A DNA stretch of 64,000 nucleotides, taken from positions 372,001 through 436,000 of the forward strand of contig CAVSGQ010000005.1 of NCBI GenBank assembly GCA_963727495.1. Reading direction: 5' to 3'. The position numbers were made by a program, and so were the translations under genes. Under the pieces are notes generated by a model. It ran no database searches. It was not told where the DNA came from and saw nothing but the letters and a program-made list of their open reading frames with translations. Shown in pieces: positions 43,369 through 52,359 of this stretch. Each line of letters opens with the position of its first letter. Positions within the stretch are counted from its first letter, which is position 1. This stretch comes from Actinophytocola sp963727495. Lineage in GTDB: Bacteria > Actinomycetota > Actinomycetes > Mycobacteriales > Pseudonocardiaceae.

Positions 43369-43950
43369 GTGAGCAAGCAGGGCGAGACCCGGGCGCGGGT
43401 GCTGCGCGCGGCCGCGGAGCTGTTCCAGCAGCAGGGTTACGGCGCGACCGGGCTGAACCAGGTGGTCGAGCACGGCGCGGCGCCGAAGGGGTCGTTGTAC
43501 TTCCACTTCCCGGGCGGCAAGGAGCAGCTCGCCGCCGAGGCGGTGGCGCTGGCCGGCGAGCGGACCGGTGCGGAGATGGCCACGGCCGTGGCCGCGGCGG
43601 CCGACGTGCGCGGTGCGATCACGGCCGTCGGCGAGCTGTTCGCCGCCAACCTCGAGCGGTCGGACTTCCGGGCGGGCTGCCCGGTGGCCACCGTCGCGCT
43701 CGACGCCGCCGCGGACAGCGAACCGATCCGGGAGGCGTGCGAGGGCACCTACTCGACCTGGATCGGCGGCCTGGCCGACTTCCTGTCCCACCACGGTGTC
43801 ACCGACGCGGAGCCGGTCGCGAACCTGGTCGTCTCCGCGGTCCAGGGGGCGTTGCTGCTCGCCCGCGTGCAGCGCGACGCCACCGTCATCCGAACGATCG
43901 CGGCACAGGTGGCCGACGTGGCCGCCGCGGCCGCCGAGGGAGCGACGTGA
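43369..43950 (+). CDS. TetR family regulator (LmrA/YxaF/NemR-like)
   Basis: 193 aa. HTH QQQGYGATGLNQVVEHGAAPKGSLYFHF, then GGKEQLAAEAV; the ligand domain carries RAGCPVATVALDAAADSEPI, the conserved GCPV segment of the LmrA/YxaF subgroup with its cysteine. GTG start lies 7 nt after the -10, so it is probably leaderless. Stop overlaps the GTG of the MBL hydrolase, its probable co-regulated target. Confidence 0.9.
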   Translation: MSKQGETRARVLRAAAELFQQQGYGATGLNQVVEHGAAPKGSLYFHFPGGKEQLAAEAVALAGERTGAEMATAVAAAADVRGAITAVGELFAANLERSDFRAGCPVATVALDAAADSEPIREACEGTYSTWIGGLADFLSHHGVTDAEPVANLVVSAVQGALLLARVQRDATVIRTIAAQVADVAAAAAEGAT

Positions 43951-44756
43951 AGATCCATCACCTCAACTGCGGGTCCGTCCGGACGATCGAGGCCACCTAC
44001 GACGGCCCGCCGCCCGCGCCCGCGGTGAACCACTGCCTACTCGTCGAGACCGACGCCGCGGGCCTCGTGCTCGTCGAGACCGGCCTGGGCCTCGACGACG
44101 TGCGCGACCCGGCCGGCTCGCTGGACGCGGACTGGGTGGCGATGTGCGAGCCGGCGCTCGCGGAGCCGGAGACCGCGCTGCGCCAGGTGGAGCGGCTCGG
44201 GTTCGCCGCGGCGGACGTGCGCCACGTCGTGGTCACCCACCTCGACGTGGACCACTGCGGCGGCCTGCCGGACTTCCCGGACGCGGCGGTACACGTGCTG
44301 GAGGCGGAGGTGCGCGCGGCGCTGTCGGGGAACTACGGCCCGCGGTACCGGCCCGCGCACTGGGCGCACGGGCCGCGGTGGGAGACCTACGGGCCCGAGC
44401 GTGAGGAGCGGTGGTTCGACTTCGACGCGACGCGGCTGCGCGACGTGCCGGAACTGCTGCTCGTCCCGCTCGGCGGGCACACGCCCGGACACACCGGGGT
44501 GGCGGTGCCCGACGGCGACCGCTGGCTGCTGCACGCCGGCGACGCGTACTACTACCACCGCGAGCTGTCCGCCGACCCCGAGCCGCACCCGCTGATGGAC
44601 CTCATCCAGACGCGCGCCGAGGTCCACCGCGACCTGCGGCTCGGCACGCACGCGCGGCTGCGCGAACTCGTCGCCCGGCACGGCGAGGAGGTGACCGTGT
44701 TCTCCGCGCACGACCCGTGGGAACTGCGCGCACTCACCGAGCCCGCCCCCGTCTAG
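43947..44756 (+). CDS. Metallo-beta-lactamase-fold hydrolase
   Basis: 269 aa. Metal site THLDVDHCGG (H-x-D-x-D-H), later GGHTPGHTGVAV and LLHAGDAYYYH; the N-terminus has MKIHHLNCGS-type start, as in lactonase-like MBL proteins. Likely hydrolyses a lactone or ester; substrate unknown. Translationally coupled to the TetR gene, which suggests the TetR ligand is its substrate or a relative. Confidence 0.87.
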   Translation: MKIHHLNCGSVRTIEATYDGPPPAPAVNHCLLVETDAAGLVLVETGLGLDDVRDPAGSLDADWVAMCEPALAEPETALRQVERLGFAAADVRHVVVTHLDVDHCGGLPDFPDAAVHVLEAEVRAALSGNYGPRYRPAHWAHGPRWETYGPEREERWFDFDATRLRDVPELLLVPLGGHTPGHTGVAVPDGDRWLLHAGDAYYYHRELSADPEPHPLMDLIQTRAEVHRDLRLGTHARLRELVARHGEEVTVFSAHDPWELRALTEPAPV

Positions 44757-45078
44757 AACCGCACTGTCCGCTCCACCCCCGCCCACACCAGCCCACCCGA
44801 TCCCCACGCCGCCGAGTCGACCCCCCACGCGGCCGAGTCGACCTCTGGCGCGGCCGAGTCGACCTCCCACGCGGGCGAGTCGACTCCCCACGCGGGCGAG
44901 TCGACTCCCCACGCGGGCGAGTCGACCTCCCACCCGATCGCCCGACTCCCGCCGTCACGAGTCGGATCGACGACGCGGCGGGTCGGTTCACCGGTGCCAG
45001 GGGTCGGTTCGGTGGTGTGGGGGTCGGGTGGCGGACGGGAGGGCCTGGGCAGAGGGCGCCGCCGTTACCATCGCGGGC
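44757..45078. repeat. Intergenic region with 21-bp tandem repeats
   Basis: No gene seen. About six 21-bp units from about 44804 to 44932 share the core GCGGGCGAGTCGAC or GCGGCCGAGTCGAC; the last three are nearly identical. They are followed by two GGGTCGGTTC words (about 44979-45012) also found in the array at 8.65-8.77 kb, so both regions belong to one repeat family. Confidence 0.75.
45066..45071 (+). promoter_or_regulatory. -10 element of leaderless trmO-like gene
   Basis: TACCAT followed by 7 nt and GTG at 45079. Confidence 0.4.
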
Positions 45079-45483
45079 GTGAGCGACATGCGGTTGCGGG
45101 CGATCGCCCAGGTCTCCTCCCCGCTGACGGACCGGGCCGCGGCGCCGCGGCAGGGCGACGAGGGTGCGCCGGACGCGTGGCTGGAGTTCGAGCCGGACGT
45201 CGCCGACGGCATCCGCGACCTCGCGCCCGGCACCGAGGTGCTCGTGCTCACCTGGCTCGACCGCGCCGACCGCGGGGTGCTGGTCACGCACCCCCGCGAC
45301 GACCCGAACCGCCCGCCCACCGGCGTGTTCTCCACCCGCTCGCCGGACCGGCCGAACCCGATCGGGCTGCACCGGGTGACGGTCGTCGAGATCGACGGGC
45401 TGCGCGTGCTGGTGCGCGACCTCGAGGCGCTCGACGGCACGCCGGTGGTCGACGTCAAGCCGGTGCTCGGCACCGAGCGCTGA
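45079..45483 (+). CDS. trmO: TrmO-like SAM-dependent tRNA methyltransferase (TsaA fold)
   Basis: 134 aa. The conserved segment GVFSTRSPDRPNPIGLHRV, followed by DLEALDGTPVVDVKP, defines the TrmO/YaeB family that methylates threonylcarbamoyl-adenosine at tRNA position 37 using SAM. GTG 45079 is chosen for the 7-nt spacing from TACCAT; the upstream start at 45028 lies in repeat-like sequence. Short form lacking the C-terminal extension of the E. coli protein. Confidence 0.85.
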   Translation: MSDMRLRAIAQVSSPLTDRAAAPRQGDEGAPDAWLEFEPDVADGIRDLAPGTEVLVLTWLDRADRGVLVTHPRDDPNRPPTGVFSTRSPDRPNPIGLHRVTVVEIDGLRVLVRDLEALDGTPVVDVKPVLGTER

Positions 45484-45485
45484 GC

Positions 45486-45944
45486 TCAGCCGGTCCGGGT
45501 GAAGTCCATGACCCAGTTGGTCTCCCAGGTCTGCCCACGGTCGGGGGAGAACGCCTGCGCCCAGCGCGCGGTCGTCGCGGTGATGTTGTCCCACAGGTAC
45601 CGCACCCGGACCGGCCTGCCCTCCTGGACCTCCTCGGCGTAGAAGGTGCCGGTCCCGTCCGGGCCGAAGCGGCCGACCACCGGTGGCAGGCCGAGCAGAC
45701 CGTCCCGGGAGCTGGCCCAGTACAGCGACCACTCGTCGCGCGCGGGGTCGAACAGGCGCAGCGTCAGGCCGCTGTATCCCTTGGTGGGGAACACGATCTG
45801 GTCGAAGTTGGCGGTGCCGTCCCACACCTTCACACACGTCGACTCGCCGGGGAACTCCTCCCAGTCGTCGCTGCCGGCCAGCCGCGCGGTGAGGCGGCGG
45901 TTGGCCACCTGCCAGGTGCCGATGAAGAAGTCGAAGTTGTTCAT
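45486..45944 (-). CDS. Conserved hypothetical protein (lipocalin/DUF1579-like)
   Basis: 152 aa starting MNNFDFFIGTWQVANRRL, a pattern of small beta-barrel proteins that begin with D-F-x-x-G-x-W; later VWDGTANFDQIVFP, RLFDPARDEWSLYWAS. No catalytic residues recognised. Divergent from the WYL regulator with a palindrome between them, so probably its target. Ends 2 nt after trmO (convergent). Confidence 0.7.
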   Translation of the reverse strand: MNNFDFFIGTWQVANRRLTARLAGSDDWEEFPGESTCVKVWDGTANFDQIVFPTKGYSGLTLRLFDPARDEWSLYWASSRDGLLGLPPVVGRFGPDGTGTFYAEEVQEGRPVRVRYLWDNITATTARWAQAFSPDRGQTWETNWVMDFTRTG

Positions 45945-45967
45945 GGCACGGACGGTAGGACGCTTCA

Positions 45968-45991
45968 CTGACAGGACGTGTCAGCTAAGTT
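45968..45991. promoter_or_regulatory. Operator and -10 of the WYL regulator
   Basis: CTGACA (45968-45973) / TGTCAG (45979-45984), a perfect 6-bp inverted repeat with 5-nt spacer, lies directly upstream of TAAGTT (45986-45991), which is 7 nt before the GTG at 45999. Located between divergent genes, so likely bound by the WYL protein. Confidence 0.5.
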
Positions 45992-45998
45992 CTACGGC

Positions 45999-46961
45999 GT
46001 GCGTGCCTCCCGGATCGTGTCGCTGCTGTTGCTGCTGCAGGCGCGCGGCCGGCTGACCGCGGCCGAGCTCGCCGCCGAGCTGGAGGTGTCGGTGCGGACG
46101 GTGTACCGCGACGTCGAGGCGCTGCACGCGGCCGGCGTGCCGCTGTACGGCTCGGCCGGGCACGCCGGCGGCTACCGGCTGGTCGACGGCTACCGGACGC
46201 GGCTGACCGGGTTGACCGCGCCGGAGGCGCAGTCGCTGTTCCTGGCCTCGCTGCCCGGCCCGGCGCGGGACCTCGGGCTGGGCGCGGAGGCGGCGGCCGC
46301 GTGGCTGAAGCTGACCGCCTCGCTGCCGCCCGCGCTGCGCGACCGCGCGTCGGTGCTGCGCGAGCGGTTCCACCTCGACGCGGTGGGCTGGTACACCGAC
46401 GCCGACGACACGCCCTTCCTCGGCCCGGCCGCCGACGCGGTGTGGCGCGAGCGGCGGGTCCGGGTCCGGTACCGGCGGTGGGCGGCTCCGCAGGAGGTGA
46501 CCCGGGTGCTCGACCCGTACGGGCTGGTGCTCAAGGCCGGCGTCTGGTACCTCGTCGCCGGGCCACGGCCGCGCACCTACCGGGTCTCGCAGATCCGGTC
46601 GCTGGCCGTGCTGGACGAGGGCTTCGCCCGGCCGGAGGGGTTCGACCTGGCCGCGCACTGGGAGTCCTATGTGGACGACTTCGACGCGCGGCGGCACGTC
46701 GGCGTCGCGGAGATCCGGGTGTCCCCGGGCGTGCTGCGCCGGCTGCCGGACCTCGTGCAGGCCGCAGTCGCCCGCGCCGTCGCCGACACCGGCGTGCCCG
46801 ACGCGGACGGCTGGACCCGCGCGACGGTCCCGGTCGAGGACGGCGAGCAGGCCCACCGCGAGCTGCTGCGGCTCGGCGCCGAGGTGGAGGTGCTCGGCCC
46901 GGAACCGTTGCGCCGCCGCATGTCCGAGGCCGCGGCGGCCCTGGCGGCGCTGTACCGCTAG
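45999..46961 (+). CDS. YafY-type HTH/WYL-domain transcriptional regulator
   Basis: About 320 aa. N-terminal HTH_11 (VRASRIVSLLLLLQARGRLT, SVRTVYRDVEALHAAGVPLY), then a WYL domain with VLKAGVWYLVAGPRPRTYRVSQI and a C-terminal WCX-like region. GTG 45999 chosen over 45978 because of the 7-nt spacing to the -10. Ends 4 bp into the convergent jetC gene. Confidence 0.88.
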   Translation: MRASRIVSLLLLLQARGRLTAAELAAELEVSVRTVYRDVEALHAAGVPLYGSAGHAGGYRLVDGYRTRLTGLTAPEAQSLFLASLPGPARDLGLGAEAAAAWLKLTASLPPALRDRASVLRERFHLDAVGWYTDADDTPFLGPAADAVWRERRVRVRYRRWAAPQEVTRVLDPYGLVLKAGVWYLVAGPRPRTYRVSQIRSLAVLDEGFARPEGFDLAAHWESYVDDFDARRHVGVAEIRVSPGVLRRLPDLVQAAVARAVADTGVPDADGWTRATVPVEDGEQAHRELLRLGAEVEVLGPEPLRRRMSEAAAALAALYR

Positions 46962-49900
46962 CGATCCTCGGTGAGTGCGTTGCCGCTCCAGATGGCGTGG
47001 GTGCACGCGATGCCGCGACCGCCCTTGGGGCGCAGCACGTCGTAGATGTGCATCCGCGGGATCTTCTCCGACAGCCCCCAGCCGCTCGGCCAGGTGATGA
47101 TCCAGTCCATGTCCAGGTCCACCAGCAGGCCCAGCATCCGCGCGATGGTCGGCTCGTCCAGCCGCTCGAACGCCTCGTCCAGCAGCACCAGCCGCGCGGG
47201 CGGGCGCTGCGCCCCGGTGCTCACCGCGTCGTAGAACGCCGACGCCGCCGCGAACAATGTCACGTAGGAGATCAGCCGGGTCTCGCCGGAGGACAGCTGG
47301 CGCATCCGGCGGGTGCGCGGCGCCCCGTCCGGTCCGCGGTCGCGCACCCGCACGGTGAACCGGTACCAAGCGCGGTAGTCCAGCGCCCGGCCCAGCACCT
47401 CCGCGTAGTCGCCGGAGTGGCCGTCGCGCTCGGCGGTGATCCGGTCGGTGAGCGCGGTGCGCAGCCGCTCGTCCTCGCCCGCGCCGCGCTTCGCGAACGG
47501 GGTGCGGATCAGGGCGATGGCCGCCCGCATGTCCTCGTCGAGGTCCGGCGCGGGCTGCCACTCCAGCTGGACGTGCACGCCCTGGCTGGAACGCGCCACG
47601 TCCAGGGTGTCGTTCATCCGCCGGCACAGGTCGTCGGCGACCGCGATCTGCGCGGCCAGCTTGTCGGCCAGGTCGCGGAGCATGAACGCGTCGAAGATCT
47701 GCTGGTACTCCTCGCTCAGCAGGTTCCGTTGCGTGGCAAGGCGTTCGGCCACCTCGCGGGCCGCGACCGCCACCGGCCGCGGCCCTGCGCCCCGGTGACC
47801 GTGACCGTCAGGATGTCCGCCGACCGCTGCGCGACGATGTCGTGGCTGCCGGCCAGCGCGGCCTGCAGCGCCTGCAGGTCGCCCAGCACCGCGTCCTCGC
47901 CGACCGCGTCGCGCGACACCGAGGTCAGCACCGCGTACGCCTCGTCGAGGTCGCCGGGCAGCGGCGCGCCGACCGCCGCGGACCACACGCCGTCGGCGGC
48001 CAGCGCGTCGGAGAACCGTTGCCGCGCGGCGGCTTCCCGGCCGCCCAGCTCGTCGAGCCGGGCCTCCCGTGTGTCGATCTGCGTCTGCGACTTGCCGGCC
48101 TTCACCCGCGCGTCGGTCGCCTGCTGGCGCGCCCCGGGCAGCCGACTGGCGCAGGCCGGTGCGCTCCTCCTCGGCCGCAGCGAGGTCGCGCTCCAGCTGT
48201 TCGGCCGCCGCGCCGATCGACCGCACCCGCTCGGCGTAGCCCGCCGGACTCGTTCGCGAAGTCCAGGCAGGCCCGCTCGGCCACCGCCGACACCTCGGCC
48301 AGCTCCGCGGCGGTGCGCCGGTGGTTCGCCACCGCCTTGGCCAGCGTGTCGACCGCGCCCGCGCAGCGCCGGGTCAGCGCGGTGACCAGCGACTCGGCCG
48401 CGGTCCGCGCGTCCAGCGCGGCGGTCCTGGCGCGCTGCAGGGAGTCCACCGACGCGTCGAGGCCGGCGGCCCGCGCGTCGGTCGGTCAGCGCGTCCTGCC
48501 GCGAGCGGTGCCGGTCGGCCGCCGCGGTGTGCGCCTCGCGCCCGGCGATCGCCCGCCCGGCCGCGTCGTCGGCAGCCTCGGTGGCCGCGCGCAGCGTGAC
48601 GTGCGCGGCCAGCAGCGTGCGGTCGTCCGGGCAGGAGTTGATGTGCCGCTCCCACGCGGCGGCCCGCTCGCGCGCGGTGGTGAGCGCCGCGTCGGCCTCG
48701 TCGCGCTCGCCGGTGAGCCGGTCGACGGTCTCCACCAGGTCGGCGATCCGCCGCTCGCGGGCGGCCTCCCGCGCGCCCGCGCCGACGAACTCCGCGGCGG
48801 GCTTGGACATCGAGCCGGCCAGCACCCCGGCGCGCCACCGGCCGTCGGTCGAGATGCCCAGCCCCGGCGTCCGGTGCCGAGCGCGACGCGGTCCAGCAGC
48901 CGCGCCACGGTCTCCGGCGGCACCGGGGAGTCCGGCGGCACCGCCGGGACCAGCACGGCCGCTCAGCGCCGGCGCCGTCCGTGGCGCGCACGTCGCCGAC
49001 GGCGGTCAGGTCGGGCGCGCCCGTGTCGGTGAGCGTGCCGTCCGCGGTGACCCACGCGGTCAGCAGGCCGCAGGACTCCAGCGCCGCCTCGCAGCCCGCC
49101 CGCGCCGCGTCGGACAGCGATCGGACGCGAAGTCGACGAGCCGGTAGAACGCCGCGCCCGCCACCGGGTGCGCGGACGGCGGTGGCGAAGGAACCGGCGG
49201 TCCGGGTCGGGTGACCACGCCGGACCGCAGCGCGGTCAGCTCGTCGGTCGCCGCGGCCAGCCGGCGGTCCAGGTCGTCGACGAGGTGACTGGTGCGGCCG
49301 ACCTCCGCGTGCAGCGCGGGCAGCCGGCCGCGCAGCCAGGCGTGCGCCCGCTCGGTGGCCTGCCGGGTCGGCGTCCTGGTCGGCGACGAGGACGGCAGCC
49401 GGCGGCGGGGCGAGCTCGGCCGCGGGTTCGGTCCCGGACTCGGTGGCGGGGATGCCGGCCGCCCAGCGCGACACGGCGTCGTGCCAGGTGTGCGCCGCGT
49501 CCTCGAGCAGCTGGGCGGACTCGTTGCGCCGGCCCGCCGCCTCGGTCGCGCCGAGCTGCGCGGCCCGCGCCTCCTGCCGGCGGCGGCCCAGCTCCTGCTC
49601 CTCGCCGGCCAGCTCACGGGCCCGCTCGACCAGGGACAGCGTCACCGCGCAGTGCTCGCCGAGCGCGCTCGCGCCCCGCGACGCCTGCTCGGCGGCGGCG
49701 CGCAGCGCCTCGTGCAGCGCGTCCGGGTCGAGCTCGGGCGGGACCCGCCGGGTCAGCTCGACCGGCGCCGCCTCGGGGTCGAGCGTGGCGCGGCCGGTCT
49801 CGTGCACCTCGGTGGCCGACAGCGCGGGCACCTCGGGCACGGCCGGGGACAGCGCCGGGTCCAGCCCGGCCTCGCGCATCCGCTCGCGGATGGTGGCGGC

Positions 49901-51043
49901 CAGCTCGCCCGCCTGCGCGGTGTCGTCGGCGAACCGGGCCAGCTCGGCGAGCACCGAGTCGACCAGCTGCCCGGTGTGGTCGCGCTGGGTGCGCAGCTGG
50001 CGCAGCGCGCTGACCGCGGCCTGCCGGGCGGCGGACACGACCCGCTTGCGGTCGGCCAGGTCCCGCACGCTGTCGTAGAGCGGGCTCGACTTGAGGTCGT
50101 CGATGCGGCCCTCGAGGGTGATCTCCCGTTCCTCCAGCGTCGCGACCTCGGCCTCGGCCTTCTCCGCCGCGGCCTCCTCGTCGCGCAGCCGGGTGGTGAG
50201 CCGGGCGATCTCCGCGCGGGCGGCGGCCAGCTCCTTGCCGGCCTCCGCGCTGCGCCGGCCCGCGGTGCGCAACGCGCCGTAGGCATAGCCCGCGTAGCCG
50301 GTGAGGAACCGCCCGAGCGCGGTGTCCGCGGTGGACAGTCCGCGGATGTTGTCCCGGATGGACTCGAGGTCCTCGAAGGACTGGGCGAGCTGGTCGACGA
50401 CGGCCGGGTCGAGCGGCGGCAGCGAGTCGGACAGGATCTGTTCGAGCTGGCCCTCCAGGACCTTCAGGCCGACGTCCGGGTTGCGCAGTGTCCTTTGTAG
50501 ATGGAGCAGGTCGGCGTAGCGCGCGGCCGGGATGCCGTAGACCTGCTCGGCGATCGTGGCGCGGAACGGTTCCTCGTCGTGCATCCGGTCCGCGCCGAGG
50601 ATGTCGCGCAGCTGGGTGGCGCCGACCGGGGTGCCGTCCGCGACGAGCTCGAAGTCGTGCCCGACGCGGGCCTCGGTGACGAACCGCCAGGAGTCGTTGA
50701 TCTGCTGGGAGGTCGCGGACGCCTTGATGCCGATGCCGCTGGTCAGGTACTCCTCGCGGCCGTCGGCCTCGCGGCGCAGCTCGACCCACGCGTAGCCGAT
50801 CCGGTTGGGCCCGCCGGTGTAGTCGTCGAGCATGAGCCGGCGCATGCTGACCGTGTCGTAGCCCTTGGAGCCGATCTGGTGCAGGTCGCCGTCGAGGCAC
50901 AGCGGCAGCAGCAGCTCCAGCGTGCGGGACTTGCCGGAGCCGTTGGTGCCCTGGAAGATCGCGCGCCCGCCGGACAGGTCGAACTCCTCGACCGAGTACT
51001 GCCAGACGTTGACGATGCCGCCCCGGTGCAGCCGCCACCTCAT
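46958..51043 (-). pseudogene. jetC: JetC-like SMC ATPase (TIGR02680 family), frameshifted
   Basis: About 1,360 aa if corrected. N-terminal ATPase lobe is intact: IFQGTNGSGKSRTLELLLPL (Walker A) after YSVEEFDLSGG; long coiled coils with a hinge region follow; the C-terminal lobe has QLSSGETRLISYVTLF (signature) and ARLVLLDEAFERLDEPTIARM (Walker B). Between about 47.7 and 49.4 kb the coiled-coil region switches frame many times. The ATG overlaps the jetB stop. In Wadjet defence this MukB-like motor, with JetA and JetB, recognises plasmid DNA. The usual fourth gene (JetD nuclease, TIGR02679) is absent downstream, where the next gene is convergent. Confidence 0.82.
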
Positions 51044-52232
51044 GATGTCCCGCCCCCCTCGGCGTCCAGGTCACCGAACAGCGACCACCCGGGCACCGGC
51101 TCCGGCCCGGGTTCCTCCTCGGCCGCGCCCTGCCGCGGTGTGGCGTCGGGCTCGGGCTGCCAGCGGTGCGCGGCCGGGCTGAGCAGCCAGCCGCCGCTGT
51201 CGGCGCGGCGGGCGAGGCCGAGTGCCGACAGTAGCGCCAGCACGTCGTCGGCCAGCCGCGGCACGCTCGCGACCACCTGCCGCGACCACGCCGACGGGTG
51301 GGCGTCCACCAGCTCCTGGCACACCTGCGTGACCCGCTCCAGCGTGGTCTCGCTCCAGCCCTGCTCGCGGGTGCGCAGCGCGGGCAGCGCCAGCAGCGCG
51401 ATCCGCGCGACCGTGGACTGGCCGGGGAACGCGATGTCGGTGAGGTGGTCCTCCGGGTCGGTGACCGCGATGCCCTCCAGCCGCGACTCGGTGGCGAGGC
51501 CGAAGCAGCGCTCCAGCAGCCGCGCCTCGGCGCGGGCCCGGCGGCGCAGCCAGCCCGCCTCCTCCTCGGTGAGGTCGGCGTAGTGCACGACCGGGTCCTC
51601 GACGAGGCGGCGGCGCACCGCGTGCTCGACGCCGCGCGGCCCGGGCCGCCGCGCGAGCTCGATCAGCTCGGTCGCGGAGCCCGCGGCGCCGATCGGACCG
51701 GTGACGAGCTGGCCGAGCAGCGACGCGTCCACGGTGAGCAGGGCCTCCTCCTCGGTGACCGTGCCCTCGGTCTCGGTGAGACGCCCAGCGAGACCAGGTG
51801 GCGCAGCGCGGCGGCGAGGGCGCGCAGGTCACCGAGGTCGTCGGTGACCTCGATGCCGGCCTGGGCGGCCGCCGCGCGGATGTCGATGACCAGCCGGGAC
51901 AGCAGGGTCTGCCGGCCGGCGGTGGTGAGCGCGGCCATCGCCAGGGCGAGGTAGGCGTAGCCGCGCGGGCCCAGCGTGGGCTCGCCGCGGGTGGGATCCG
52001 CGCCGGCCCCGGACTTGTAGAGGCGGGCGAAGCGGCGCTCCACGACGAGCCGGTAGCCGAGCACGCCGGCGAAGAGGTCGGTCAGCGTGGCGCGGTGCCG
52101 GTGGACCAGGGGCAGCAGGTCGGCGTCCGGGCCGCCGGCCCGCAGCAGCGGGCTGCGCAGCAGCATCCGGGCGCAGCGCACCACGTCGGCCTGGTCGATC
52201 TCCCCGAGGCGGTCGAGGACGTCAGCGGTCAC
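51040..52232 (-). pseudogene. jetB: JetB-like protein (TIGR02678), frameshifted
   Basis: About 397 aa. GTG start after GGGGAGG. The first part (ADVVRCARMLLRSPLLRAGG, RFARLYKSG, GPRGYAYLALAMAALTTAGR, LRHLVSLGV) and the rest (TETEGTVTEEEALLTVDASL, GVEHAVRRRLVEDPVVHYAD) are one frame apart; adding one base at about 51780 (GTCTCACCGAG) joins them. This is the MukE-like/DUF2398 subunit of TIGR02677-02680 Wadjet loci. Overlaps jetC by 4 bp. Confidence 0.82.
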
Positions 52233-52359
52233 AGTCCCGCCTCCCCGAAATCAACCCTGTTGGTCACCGTGGGCAGCGAGTGTTCGGCCCGATCACGTAC
52301 CTGTGGCCGGCTTGCGTCACGTTCCCCTGAGGTGACCGTTCCGGAGGTTGACAGGTGGC

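Noticed and set aside
44804..44932. Possible CRISPR array
   Set aside because: Units are contiguous 21-bp tandem repeats with no unique spacers and no cas genes nearby.
45981..47627. 548-codon minus-strand frame that might be jetD
   Set aside because: Its upstream part is only a scrap of jetC sequence out of frame and the rest is antisense to the WYL regulator; no TOPRIM or JetD motif is seen.
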